Positions 43,606 through 51,876 of a stretch of 64,000 nt of DNA are shown here, piece by piece. The translations under genes were made by a program, and so were the position numbers. The DNA is taken from NCBI GenBank assembly GCA_036376245.1, contig DASVAS010000070.1, forward strand, positions 1 through 64,000. Direction: 5' to 3'. This DNA is from DATARR01 sp036376245. GTDB lineage: Bacteria; Acidobacteriota; Thermoanaerobaculia; Multivoradales; UBA5704. The notes below the pieces were generated by a model that made no database searches, was not told where the DNA came from, and saw nothing but the letters and a program-made list of their open reading frames with translations. Position 1 is the stretch's first letter. Every line of letters begins with the position of its first letter.

Positions 43606-44895
43606 ATGGGCAACCCGGTCGTCGTGATCCCTGGCTATCTCGGGTCCAAGCTGGCGGAGTCGGTCCACAGGAGGCTGATCTGGCTGGACGCCAACGGGCT
43701 CCTCAATCCCGAAGTCACCCTGGAGGCCCTGCGACTGGACGTGGGAGATCCCAACCGGGTGATTCCTGTCGGCATCCTGGACGAGATCGCGGTCCTGCCC
43801 CCCTTCTGGTCCCCGGACGTGTACAAGGGATTGACGGCCTTCCTGCGAAACAATCTCCGGCTCCAGGTCTTCGAGCTCTACTACGACTGGCGCAAGTCGC
43901 TGGAGGAGGCGGCGGATCTGCTGAACAACCAGATCCTGCGCTGGCGGACGGAGACGGGCTCCGACGTCTTCGACATCGTGACGCACAGCTTCGGGGGCCT
44001 GGTGGCGCGGGCCTATCTCACGAAGCATGGCGCCGACCACGTGGACCGTCTCGTCACAGTCGGAGCTCCGCACAAGGGCGCAGTGGACAGCCTCGAAGGC
44101 TTGACCAGGGGCCGCCGGCTGTTCACCTTCCCCGCCGGCAAGGTCCGGCAGGTCACCCGGACGTTCCCCTCCGCCTACGAGGTCGTGCCCAGCGACGCGG
44201 CGGACGGCATGTTCCGCGCCGACGGCCAGTTGGCCAATCCCATGCGGGTCACCGGCTGGTGCCAGACGGACGCCATGCGGCAGCTCATGGCGGCCGGACG
44301 CGGCAAGGTCGATCAACTCCTCCCGAGGAACCTTCCCGTGGACACCTGGATGATCATCGGCACCCGTGTGCCAACCCTCACCTCCGCCGACTTCGACGCC
44401 GGGGCGATGCGGTTCACCGAAAGCGAGAACGGCGACGGCACGGTCGCGGAGGTCTCGGCGCGGGGCTCGGGCCTGGCGGGCGACGGTCTCTTCCGTTTCA
44501 CCATCCCCTTCGGCTCCCACCTCGCCCTTCTGGGGATGGAGAAGGTACAGCAGCGGATCTTCACGCCCATCCTCCTCCGCCGTCCCATGGCCGACGTGCA
44601 GCTCTTCTCCGGCTTCCGGAACGAGCCCCTGTTCGTGCCCAGGAGCACCAACGTCTTCGCCGCGTCGGTCACCCGCCTCGACGGCTCGCCGGTCCTGGAC
44701 GCCCAGGTGCGGCTCACCATCGCCGGAACCACGGTGCGGGACCGGCTGGTCCCCCTCTCCGACCGGGGAGACGACTACTCCTTGCGGATCGTGATGCCGG
44801 GTCCGGGCGGCGGGCACCCCTACACCGTCACCGTCCGGGCTCCGGGAATTGGGCAGCTGACCGACCGCGGCCTGCTGGTTCCGACCGAGCGGTGA
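43606..44895 (+). CDS. LCAT/lipase-like alpha/beta hydrolase
   Basis: The ATG at 43606, five nt after GAGGAGGT, gives 429 residues. NPVVVIPGYLGSKL is the oxyanion-region start, as in LCAT-type acyltransferases. VFDIVTHSFGGLVARAYLTKHG is the nucleophile elbow with Ser in THSFGG. A final 110 residues look like a separate beta-sandwich (FAASVTRLDGSPVLDAQVRLTIAG). There is no signal peptide. It probably hydrolyses or transfers acyl groups of lipids. A family A hairpin follows the stop. Confidence 0.85.
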   Translation: MGNPVVVIPGYLGSKLAESVHRRLIWLDANGLLNPEVTLEALRLDVGDPNRVIPVGILDEIAVLPPFWSPDVYKGLTAFLRNNLRLQVFELYYDWRKSLEEAADLLNNQILRWRTETGSDVFDIVTHSFGGLVARAYLTKHGADHVDRLVTVGAPHKGAVDSLEGLTRGRRLFTFPAGKVRQVTRTFPSAYEVVPSDAADGMFRADGQLANPMRVTGWCQTDAMRQLMAAGRGKVDQLLPRNLPVDTWMIIGTRVPTLTSADFDAGAMRFTESENGDGTVAEVSARGSGLAGDGLFRFTIPFGSHLALLGMEKVQQRIFTPILLRRPMADVQLFSGFRNEPLFVPRSTNVFAASVTRLDGSPVLDAQVRLTIAGTTVRDRLVPLSDRGDDYSLRIVMPGPGGGHPYTVTVRAPGIGQLTDRGLLVPTER

Positions 44896-44898
44896 AAG

Positions 44899-44993
44899 AA
44901 GGACCTAAAGGACATAAAGGACATAAAGGACGAAAAGCGTAGATTCCACCGTCCTTGCCTGTCCTTTAGGTCGTTTAGGTCCTTTAGGTCCTT
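44899..44993. repeat. Hairpin of AAGGAC repeats, family A (copy 3)
   Basis: AAGGACCTAAAGGACATAAAGG and further units face the inverse GTCCTTTAGGTCGTTTAGGTCC. It separates the lipase gene from the MarR promoter. Confidence 0.8.
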
Positions 44994-45022
44994 GGCTCAG
45001 CCAAAGATTTTCGCCCGAACAC

Positions 45023-45051
45023 TTGACATGTCAATCATTGACCTCTACACT
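45023..45051 (+). promoter_or_regulatory. Strong promoter with overlapping palindromic operators for the marR-yceI pair
   Basis: TTGACA (45023-45028) and TACACT (45046-45051) are 17 bp apart. A perfect palindrome TTGACATGTCAA (45023-45034) covers the -35, and a second one TCAATCATTGA (45031-45041) lies in the spacer. Transcription would start about at the ATG (45058), so the mRNA is probably leaderless. The operators suit autorepression by the MarR protein. Confidence 0.75.
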
Positions 45052-45057
45052 CATCCC

Positions 45058-45537
45058 ATGAACGAGGAATTGAGCCCCATCCTGCGGGAGATCCGGCAGA
45101 GCAAGCCCTTCCGCACGAAGGGACAGGAGGTGCTCGTGGCGCTGTTACGTACGGCGGACGTCGTCCGCCGGGCCGTCGGCCGGGTGCTGGAGCCGTATGA
45201 CATCACCCCCCAGCAGTACAACGTCCTGCGCATCCTGCGCGGAGCCGGCGAGCAGGGGTTGCCCACCCTGGAGATCGCCGACCGCATGATCGAGCAGGCC
45301 CCGGGGGTCACCCGGCTGCTGGACCGCCTGGAAGCCAAGGGATGGGTGCGGCGCCAGCGCTGCCCGGAAGACCGCCGGCAGGTGCTCTGCTGGCTGACCC
45401 CCGCCGGTCTCGAGCTGGTGACGCGGCTCGACGAGCCTGTGGAGTCCGCCGACGCCGAGGCGGTCGCGGAGCTGAGCCCGGAAGACCAGGATCACCTCCT
45501 GCGGCTCCTGGACGCCGTCCGCGCCGCCCATCGATAA
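45058..45537 (+). CDS. MarR family transcriptional regulator
   Basis: From the ATG at 45058 the product is 159 residues; a longer frame reaches into the promoter. The winged helix-turn-helix is clear: ITPQQYNVLRILRGAGEQGLPTLEIADRMIEQAPGVTRLLDRLEAKGWVRR, then the wing CPEDRRQVLCWLTPAG. MarR proteins are dimeric repressors that release DNA on binding small molecules or on oxidation. It carries cysteines at PEDRR-flanking positions only. It lies 60 bp upstream of a YceI gene that it probably controls. Confidence 0.92.
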   Translation: MNEELSPILREIRQSKPFRTKGQEVLVALLRTADVVRRAVGRVLEPYDITPQQYNVLRILRGAGEQGLPTLEIADRMIEQAPGVTRLLDRLEAKGWVRRQRCPEDRRQVLCWLTPAGLELVTRLDEPVESADAEAVAELSPEDQDHLLRLLDAVRAAHR

Positions 45538-45597
45538 AAAAATTTGACCGAAAAGTTGATCCAACAACCATTAACCAGACCAACAAAGGAGATCGTC

Positions 45598-46200
45598 ATG
45601 AGCCGCAAGCTTTTCGCCGTCGCCGTCCTGTCGCTGCTGGCCGCCCTGCCGGCCGGCGCCGAGACCTACACTATCGACACCGGCCACTCGGAGGTCGGGT
45701 TCAAGATCCGCCACCTGGTGTCCAACGTCCGTGGCCGCTTCAACGACTTCTCGGGGACCATCAACATGGATCCCAAGAACGTCCAGGCTTCGTCGGTTGA
45801 GTTCCGCATCAAGGCAGACAGCATCGACACCAACCAGGCCGACCGGGACAAGCACCTGCGCGCCGAGGACTTCTTCTTCGTCGAGAAGTATCCGGAGATC
45901 ACCTTCAAGAGCGATTCGGTCAAGCCCGCCGGCAAGAACAAGTACAACGTCACCGGCACGCTGACCATGCGGGGCGTCAGCAAGAAGGTCACCCTGCCGG
46001 TCACCTTCACGGGCGAGGTCAAGGATCCCTGGGGCAACACCAAGGCGGGCTTCGAGACGGCTACCACCCTCAACCGCAAGGACTACGGCATCGTCTGGAA
46101 CAAGGCGGTGGACAACGGCGGCGTGATCCTGGGCGACGACGTCGAAATCGAGATCAACCTGGAGACCCAGAAGCAGGCCCCGAAGGCGGCGGCGAAGTAA
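45598..46200 (+). CDS. Secreted YceI-family lipid-binding protein
   Basis: The ATG at 45598 after AAAGGAGATCGTC gives 200 residues with a signal peptide (about 1-20, ending AGA). The YceI lipocalin-like barrel is complete: YTIDTGHSEVGFKIRHLVSNVRGRF, DKHLRAEDFFFVEKYPEITF and GTLTMRGVSKKVTLPVTF. Family members bind polyprenoid chains in the periplasm and are often induced by stress or organic solvents. The MarR gene upstream and the shared promoter suggest regulation as a pair. The C-terminus ends in a short Lys/Ala tail. Confidence 0.95.
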   Translation: MSRKLFAVAVLSLLAALPAGAETYTIDTGHSEVGFKIRHLVSNVRGRFNDFSGTINMDPKNVQASSVEFRIKADSIDTNQADRDKHLRAEDFFFVEKYPEITFKSDSVKPAGKNKYNVTGTLTMRGVSKKVTLPVTFTGEVKDPWGNTKAGFETATTLNRKDYGIVWNKAVDNGGVILGDDVEIEINLETQKQAPKAAAK

Positions 46201-46371
46201 GCCGTCTCTTTTCGGCGGGGCCGGCCCTGGGGGGCGCGAGGGGAGCCGGGGGAGGGTGGGGAGACGGGGGGACGGGACGGGGAGGCGGGACGGCCCCGCC
46301 GATTTACTGATATGCGGCACATGGGATGGGGGACTGGGCAACCGGTCCCCTTCCTCTTATATATAGGCCCG

Positions 46372-46848
46372 ATGAAGACCAACGCCGTCCGTCTCCTGGA
46401 CTCCCTGGGCATCCCCTACGAGCTCCGCGACTACGAGGTGGACCCGGACGACCTCGCCGCCGAGTCCGTGGCCCGGAAGATCGGCCTCCCTCCCGAGCAG
46501 GTGTTCAAGACCCTGGTGGCCCGCGGCGACCGCACGGGCGTGCTCCTGGCCGTGGTCCCGGGAGATTCCGAGCTCGACCTCAAGGCCCTGGCCCGGGTGA
46601 CCGGCGACCGCAAGGTGGACGTGGTGCCGCTGAAGGAGGTCCAGCCTCTCACCGGCTACGTGCGGGGCGGGGTCACAGCCCTGGCCGGCAAGAAGGACTA
46701 TCCCGTGTTCGTGGATGAGACCGTCGAGCTGTTCGACGTCGTCTCGGTCTCGGCCGGGGCACGGGGGACGCAGATCCTGCTCGCCCCGGGGGATTACCTC
46801 CGCGCCGTCCGCGGCAAGGTGGGCGAGATTTCCCGGACGAAGGGGTGA
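46372..46848 (+). CDS. ybaK: YbaK-type Cys-tRNA(Pro) deacylase
   Basis: The 158-residue protein clears cysteine mischarged onto tRNA-Pro. KTNAVRLLDSLGIPYELRDYEV is the usual start. The catalytic lysine region is EQVFKTLVARGD, and GYVRGGVTALAGKKDYPVFVDE is the conserved glycine loop. Length matches the family. TATATA lies just before the ATG (46358-46363), so the transcript could be leaderless, though no good -35 is visible. Confidence 0.93.
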   Translation: MKTNAVRLLDSLGIPYELRDYEVDPDDLAAESVARKIGLPPEQVFKTLVARGDRTGVLLAVVPGDSELDLKALARVTGDRKVDVVPLKEVQPLTGYVRGGVTALAGKKDYPVFVDETVELFDVVSVSAGARGTQILLAPGDYLRAVRGKVGEISRTKG

Positions 46849-46875
46849 CGTTTGCCGTAATATAGCTTCTCGTCC

Positions 46876-47997
46876 ATGTCCACTCCCACCGCCAAGACGC
46901 TGACCGCCGCCGAGCTGATGCGCCAGTTGGGCTTCCGCTTCCCCGCGGCGCCGGCGCTCCAGGCGGCCGAAGCGTCCCGGGCTCCGTCGCCGCGTTACGA
47001 GGCCTCCCTGCCGAAGGCCTTGCGGTCCTCGGAGCAGCGGCGGACGCTCCACGTCACGAACGGCGACATCGCCGCCGAGACGATCCGCCTCTCGGGCGTC
47101 CCGGGCGAGGTCTCGGTGACGGCCGACGTCCTCCACGAGGGCCCCGCTCCCGGCGGCGTCCCCCCGGAGCGGTGGCGGAAGATCCGCGCCCGCTACCTCG
47201 CCGAGAGCGGCTATGACGACTACGAGAGCTGCCTCGCCACCCTGACCCGCTGGGACCACACGCTGGAGGACTACCGTTCCTACGACGAGGTCGTCCTCTG
47301 GTTCGAGCACGATCTGTTCGACCAGCTCCTGCTGGTGCGGACCCTCGACCTCTACGCGGCGCGCAACCTCGGAGCCACGGAGCTCTCCCTGATCTGCGTC
47401 GGCGAATACCTGGGCGAGCTGAACCCTCAGCAGATGAGCGCCTTGCTGCCCCGCAAGCAGCGGGTGAACCAGGGCCAAAAGCTCCTCGCCCGGGACGTCT
47501 GGAAGGCCTTCTGCGCTCCGGACCCGACCGCCCTGGAAGAGCTCCGCCGGGGGGACACCTCCCCGCTCCCCTATCTCTCGGGAGCGCTGCGCCGTCACCT
47601 GCAGGAGTTCCCCTCGGTCTGGAACGGCCTCTCCCGCTCCGAGCACCAGATCCTGCGCGCCCTGGCCCAGGCCGGCGAGGCGGCCTCGTTCGAGGACGTC
47701 TTCCGCGCCACGCAGCGGATGGAGGAACGGATCTACATGGGAGACACCTCCTTCCACCGCATCCTCCGCGAGCTGGCCTCGCCACCCCGGCCCCTCGTCC
47801 GGCTCGAGCCGGCGGCGAACGGCTCCGTCCGCGGCACGAAGGTCTTCCTCACCACCGGCGGCCGCGAGGTCCTGGAAGGCAAGGACGACTGGATCCAGAT
47901 CCGGGGCGTCGACCGCTGGCTCGGAGGCGTCCACCTCCAGGGCCGGGAGGCGGTCTGGCGCTGGGACACCGAAGCCGGCCATCTCGTGGCGCGGTAG
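46876..47997 (+). CDS. DUF1835 domain protein
   Basis: The 373-residue cytoplasmic protein carries a DUF1835 domain (about residues 55-180): LHVTNGDIAAETIRLSGVPGEVSVTADVLHEGPAP, then YDEVVLWFEHDLFDQLLLVRTLDLY. The C-terminal part (about 240-373) resembles the DUF3658-type extension, with a winged-helix-like stretch LSRSEHQILRALAQAG. No biochemical function is known. It starts 27 bp after the deacylase gene, probably in the same transcript. Confidence 0.85.
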   Translation: MSTPTAKTLTAAELMRQLGFRFPAAPALQAAEASRAPSPRYEASLPKALRSSEQRRTLHVTNGDIAAETIRLSGVPGEVSVTADVLHEGPAPGGVPPERWRKIRARYLAESGYDDYESCLATLTRWDHTLEDYRSYDEVVLWFEHDLFDQLLLVRTLDLYAARNLGATELSLICVGEYLGELNPQQMSALLPRKQRVNQGQKLLARDVWKAFCAPDPTALEELRRGDTSPLPYLSGALRRHLQEFPSVWNGLSRSEHQILRALAQAGEAASFEDVFRATQRMEERIYMGDTSFHRILRELASPPRPLVRLEPAANGSVRGTKVFLTTGGREVLEGKDDWIQIRGVDRWLGGVHLQGREAVWRWDTEAGHLVAR

Positions 47998-48037
47998 GAA
48001 TAGCGCCCTCAGGCAGCGCCGTTTTCTCCCATCAAGG

Positions 48038-49237
48038 ATGGGAAACCCCGCTATGCACGCGCAACCGCTCACCCGTCGGTCCACGATCTGGCTCGTCCTC
48101 CTCCTGGTCCTGGGCTCCGTGCCCGCTCTGGCCGCGCCGCCGAAGTCGATCCTCGACGACCCGGCGTTCCAGGAGGACGCTCTTCAGGGGCTCGACCGCC
48201 TCTATACGCTGGACCTCGCCGGTGCCAGCGCGACGTTCTCCAGGATCTCCGCACGCTACCCGGACCATCCCGTCGGTCCTCTCCTCAAGGCTCTTCCCGC
48301 CTGGTGGGAGATCCAGCTCAACCCCGAGGACGAGTCCCTGGACGAGGCCTTCCTGGACGCCATGGGCGAGGTCCTCAAGCGCTCCGACCGCCGGCTGAAG
48401 CGCAACCGGAACGACCTCGACGCCATGTTCTTCAAGGCGGGCGCTCACGCCTTCCGGGGACGCCTGCACGCCGACCGCAAGCACTACCTGCGCGCCGCCC
48501 GGGACGGCCAGAAGGCCCTCAAGTACTTCCAGGAGGTCCGCAAGCGCGACCCCGACAATCCCGACCTGCTGCTGGGCGCCGGCCTGTTCGACTACCTGGC
48601 GGACGTCGTGCCCGACCAGTACCCGATCCTCAAGCCCTTCGCCCGCCTCTTCCCGCGGGGCGACAAGGCGAGGGGTCTGCGCGAGCTCCAGGAGGCCATG
48701 GACAAGGGCCGGTACGTCTCCACCGAGGCCTCCTTCTCGCTGCTCCAGATCTACTACTTCTTCGAGAAGGACTACGCGACCTCCCTCCACTACGCGCGCC
48801 AGCTCCGCGAGCGCTATCCCGGGAACTCGCTCTTCCATCTCTACGAAGGGCGCGCCTTCGCCCGCCTGAACCTCTGGGGCGAGGCGCGGCGGGTCCTCGG
48901 CGAGGTGGCGGAGAAGCAGGCGGAGGGACAGCCCGGCTACACCGGGAACGTGGCCGAGCCGGCCTTCTACCTGCTGGGCAGGGACGGCGTGAAGGGGAAG
49001 CGCTACGCCGAGGCACTGGAGGTTCTCGAACGTCTGGAGGAGCTGCCCCGGAACGGCAGGAAAGAGAGCACCTACAAGGTCTACGGCCGCCTCTACCGGG
49101 GCATGGCCCTGGACGCCATGGGCCAGCGTCAGGAGGCGCTGCGCTGGTACCAGCAGGTCCTCTCGGCCCGCGGCTCGGCCAACGACAAAGCCAGGGACCA
49201 GGCCCGCGGCTATCTGAGGCAGCCCTTCCTGGGATAG
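48038..49237 (+). CDS. Secreted TPR-like protein
   Basis: The 399-residue product has a signal peptide (ending LAAPP, about residue 34); an internal ATG at 48053 is an equally possible start. The mature part is helical with several TPR-like pairs, such as ALQGLDRLYTLDLAGASATFSRISARYP and ASFSLLQIYYFFEKDYATSLHYARQLRERYP. The family resembles periplasmic or outer-membrane-associated tetratricopeptide proteins. Partner unknown. The neighbouring genes give no hint. Confidence 0.8.
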   Translation: MGNPAMHAQPLTRRSTIWLVLLLVLGSVPALAAPPKSILDDPAFQEDALQGLDRLYTLDLAGASATFSRISARYPDHPVGPLLKALPAWWEIQLNPEDESLDEAFLDAMGEVLKRSDRRLKRNRNDLDAMFFKAGAHAFRGRLHADRKHYLRAARDGQKALKYFQEVRKRDPDNPDLLLGAGLFDYLADVVPDQYPILKPFARLFPRGDKARGLRELQEAMDKGRYVSTEASFSLLQIYYFFEKDYATSLHYARQLRERYPGNSLFHLYEGRAFARLNLWGEARRVLGEVAEKQAEGQPGYTGNVAEPAFYLLGRDGVKGKRYAEALEVLERLEELPRNGRKESTYKVYGRLYRGMALDAMGQRQEALRWYQQVLSARGSANDKARDQARGYLRQPFLG

Positions 49238-49319
49238 TTCCAATTATTTGCTTGCTCAAATAGGATGTGACGAACCCCGGCGCCCGGCAACGGGCGCCAT
49301 CCCTTCTAAAGGAGGCGAC

Positions 49320-49538
49320 ATGCGCACAAGGTTCGTCCGGCTCACCATTGCCGCGGCACTGCTGGTCCTCGGGTTCGCGTCGACGAGCTCCGCCACCCAC
49401 ACCTGCGTGCTCGTAAGCAATTTCTGTTCGAGCTGCGCGGGAGGAAAGCTCAAGTCCTGCGACAGGTATCGGTGCGGCGACGCCACCACCGGCTATACCT
49501 ACTTCACCGAGTGCACCGCCTGCTCGAACTTCTGCTAG
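49320..49538 (+). CDS. Small cysteine-rich secreted peptide
   Basis: From the ATG at 49320 (after AAAGGAGGCGAC) the product is 72 residues. A signal peptide of about 25 residues ends STSSA. The predicted 47-residue mature peptide has eight cysteines, at mature positions 4, 11, 14, 22, 27, 40, 43 and 47, enough for four disulfides. I recognise no family. Possible roles include a toxin-like or antimicrobial peptide, or a structural envelope peptide. A terminator hairpin follows directly. Confidence 0.78.
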   Translation: MRTRFVRLTIAAALLVLGFASTSSATHTCVLVSNFCSSCAGGKLKSCDRYRCGDATTGYTYFTECTACSNFC

Positions 49539-49544
49539 GACGCG

Positions 49545-49576
49545 GAGCCGGGCCCGCCAGGCCCGGCTCTTCCTTC
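49545..49576. terminator. Terminator between convergent genes
   Basis: GAGCCGGGCC (49545-49554) pairs with GGCCCGGCTC (49560-49569) around CGCCA, followed by TTCCTTC. It serves the cysteine-rich peptide gene and may stop the convergent permease gene too. Confidence 0.75.
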
Positions 49577-50840
49577 AAGCCGCGTTCTTTCTCCGCGACA
49601 GGTAGATCACGAACCCGACCGCCAGGGCGATCGCTCCGGCGATGAGGTTCCGCGCGTTGGCGCTCGCCGCGAAGACGACGCACAGCAGCGCGGCCGCGAT
49701 GGGGATCACGGGGCCGCCGGGGAGGCGGAACGAGCCCGGGGTCTGCGGGAGCTTGCGCCGCAGCACCGGGACGGCCAGCGCCGTGCCGAAGTAGGTCGCC
49801 AGCCGCGCCACGGCCGAGAGGGTGGCGAGCGCCTCGAACGATCCCGAGAAGGCGAGCGGCAGGGCGATGGCGGTCTGGAGGACGATCGCCGCCGCCGGGG
49901 TGCGGTACCGCGGGTGCAGCCGGGCCAGGAACCGCGGGCCGAAGCCGTCCTGGGCCAGGGCGTAGAGGTAGCGCGGCCCGGCCAGCACGGTGTTGCTGTT
50001 CGTGCCGAGGATGGAGATGGCTCCTCCGATCGTCATCAGCACGACGCCCGCCGGGCCGAGGAAGCGGCTGGCGGCGTCGGCGAGCGGGGTCTCCGAATTC
50101 ACCACCCCGGGGAGCGTCCCCAGGGCCACCCACTGCACGGCGGTGTAGATCAGGGTGACGATGCCGATCTGCATGATCAGCGCGAAGGGGACGTCCCGCT
50201 TGGGATTCCTGAACTCGCCGGCCGGCGCCGCGGTGTTCTCGAACCCCGCGTAGGCGAAGAGGAGGAGCAGGATGGCGTCCCCCAGGCCCCCGCCGCCCGG
50301 CTTCGGCTCCACGCCGGTGGCCAGGCCCCAATCGACGTAGAAGACCCCGATGAAGATGAACATCAGGAGCGGCACCGTCTTGCTGACGGCCAGGAACACC
50401 GCCGTCCGCGCGCCGGACTTCACGCCGACGACGTTGATGGCGGTCAGGATGAGGAGCGGAGTGGCGATGGTGAGCGCCTGCCCCGTCCCCTCGTTGGCCG
50501 CCGGCCAGATCCGTCCCAGGGCAATGGCGAAGCCCACGGAGAGGGAGGCCACGGACGACACCCGGGCGAGCCAGGTCATCCATCCCACCTCGAAGCCCAC
50601 GAGCTCGCCGAACGCCTCGCGGGTGTAGACGTAGGCGCTGCCGGGGCGGTCGAAGTAGCTCGCCGCCTCGGCGAAGCAGAGCACCAGGAGCAGCACGGCG
50701 AACCCCGCGAGCAGCACGGCCCCCACGCTGGCGGACCCGAGGTACGCGGCGGCGAACGCCGGCAGCAGGTAGACGCCGCTGCCGATGACGTCGTTGATCG
50801 AGAAGCCGACGATCTCCCAGCGGGAGACCACCCGGCGCAT
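49575..50840 (-). CDS. APC-superfamily amino acid permease
   Basis: The ATG at 50838-50840 gives 421 residues; a TTG at 50880-50882 would add 14. About twelve membrane segments are present. INDVIGSGVYLLPAFAAAYLG is the substrate-loop helix 1 with the GSG motif. FAYAGFENTAAPAGEFRNPKRDVPFAL is the conserved helix 6-7 region with FENTAAPAGE. The C-terminal part is shorter than in the largest members. It probably exchanges or imports amino acids. It is divergent from the CAP protein gene with about 100 bp between. Confidence 0.9.
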   Translation of the reverse strand: MRRVVSRWEIVGFSINDVIGSGVYLLPAFAAAYLGSASVGAVLLAGFAVLLLVLCFAEAASYFDRPGSAYVYTREAFGELVGFEVGWMTWLARVSSVASLSVGFAIALGRIWPAANEGTGQALTIATPLLILTAINVVGVKSGARTAVFLAVSKTVPLLMFIFIGVFYVDWGLATGVEPKPGGGGLGDAILLLLFAYAGFENTAAPAGEFRNPKRDVPFALIMQIGIVTLIYTAVQWVALGTLPGVVNSETPLADAASRFLGPAGVVLMTIGGAISILGTNSNTVLAGPRYLYALAQDGFGPRFLARLHPRYRTPAAAIVLQTAIALPLAFSGSFEALATLSAVARLATYFGTALAVPVLRRKLPQTPGSFRLPGGPVIPIAAALLCVVFAASANARNLIAGAIALAVGFVIYLSRRKNAA

Positions 50841-50939
50841 GCCGGTGGACGAGGTCTCGGAGGTCGGTGCCGTGGTTGCCAAGGAGGGGGATTCTACCCT
50901 GGAACAACCCCGCCCCGCTCCCGCGTTGATCTCCCTGTC

Positions 50940-51821
50940 ATGCGATCCGCCGTCCCCCTGCTTGCCCTGCTGCTCTTCCTTCCCAACGCCGGTCCCGCGC
51001 CCGCCCAGAACGACGCGCGGCAGGAGCTCCTGCGGCTGATCAACGCCGAGCGGCGGAGCGTGGGCGCGCCCGCCCTGCGGCACTCCCCCGCCCTGTCGCA
51101 GGTCGCGCAATGGCACACCGGAGAGATCGCGAAGCGGGACCGCCTCTCCACCGGCCCCCGCGAGGAGCTGCGGAACCAGATGAAGCGGGCGGGCTATTAC
51201 GCCCACAAGTGGACCGAGAGCGTCGCGACCTCGTCCGGCGGCCCGCAGACCGTCCTGCGCGAGTGGCGGCAGAACGCTCCCGCCACCTTCCGCGACCTCA
51301 TGGACCCCCAGGTGCGGGACATCGGGTTCGGCATCGGCCGCTTCAAGGGCATGCCTCTCTACGTGGTCATCTTCGCCGAGCCCCAGAAGGATTTCATCCT
51401 CCGCGAGACCGTGGAGCTCCGGGACCTGGCCGAGGTGCGGGAACAGATCGTGGCCGCCGTCAACGCCGAGCGGCGCAAAGCCGGCGTGGCCCCGGTCAAA
51501 GCCAACGCCGACCTCGACGAATCCGCGCAGAAGCACGCCGAGGACATGCTGGCGCGCAACTTCTTCGCCCACGAGAGCCCCAGCGGCACCACGGTCCGCG
51601 AGCGCGCCAGGGCGGCCGGCTACCGCTGGCGGACGATCGGCGAGAACATCGCCGAAGGGCAGCTCTCCGTGCGGGAGGTGATGGATACCTGGATGCGCAG
51701 CCCGGGGCACCGCCGCAACATCCTCGACAAGGACTTCAAGGAGATGGGAGTCGGCCTCGCCATGGGCTCCAGCGGCGGGACCTACCGCGTGCTGTGGGCC
51801 CAGAGCTTCGGAGCTCGTTAG
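50940..51821 (+). CDS. Secreted protein with two CAP (SCP/PR1) domains
   Basis: The 293-residue product has a signal peptide (about 1-22) and two tandem CAP domains. The first is at about 25-150: ELLRLINAERRSVGAPALRHSPALSQVAQWHTGEIA. The second is at about 160-290: IVAAVNAERRKAGVAPVKANADLDESAQKHAEDMLARNFFAHESPSG, then GENIAEGQLSVREVMDTWMRSPGHRRNIL. The second has the full HAEDM / H / GENIA / HRRN set; the first is degenerate. CAP proteins bind lipids or act extracellularly. A second tandem-CAP gene is at 59315-60223. Confidence 0.9.
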   Translation: MRSAVPLLALLLFLPNAGPAPAQNDARQELLRLINAERRSVGAPALRHSPALSQVAQWHTGEIAKRDRLSTGPREELRNQMKRAGYYAHKWTESVATSSGGPQTVLREWRQNAPATFRDLMDPQVRDIGFGIGRFKGMPLYVVIFAEPQKDFILRETVELRDLAEVREQIVAAVNAERRKAGVAPVKANADLDESAQKHAEDMLARNFFAHESPSGTTVRERARAAGYRWRTIGENIAEGQLSVREVMDTWMRSPGHRRNILDKDFKEMGVGLAMGSSGGTYRVLWAQSFGAR

Positions 51822-51822
51822 C

Positions 51823-51876
51823 CCTCTCCCGGTGAGGGAGGGGGGAGGGGTCGGGAGAGGGTCGGGGTGAGGGCAG
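51823..51876. repeat. Half-unit of the palindromic repeat family C (copy 4)
   Basis: CCCTCTCCCGGTGAGGGAGG and GGGTCGGGAGAGGGTCGGGG are the family C signature in one orientation. It fills the gap between the convergent CAP and SirB1 genes, so the hairpin is shorter than in the full copies. Confidence 0.75.

Noticed and set aside
44992..45057. Longer MarR start at 44992
   Set aside because: It would run through the promoter and operators, and the added residues do not resemble MarR proteins.
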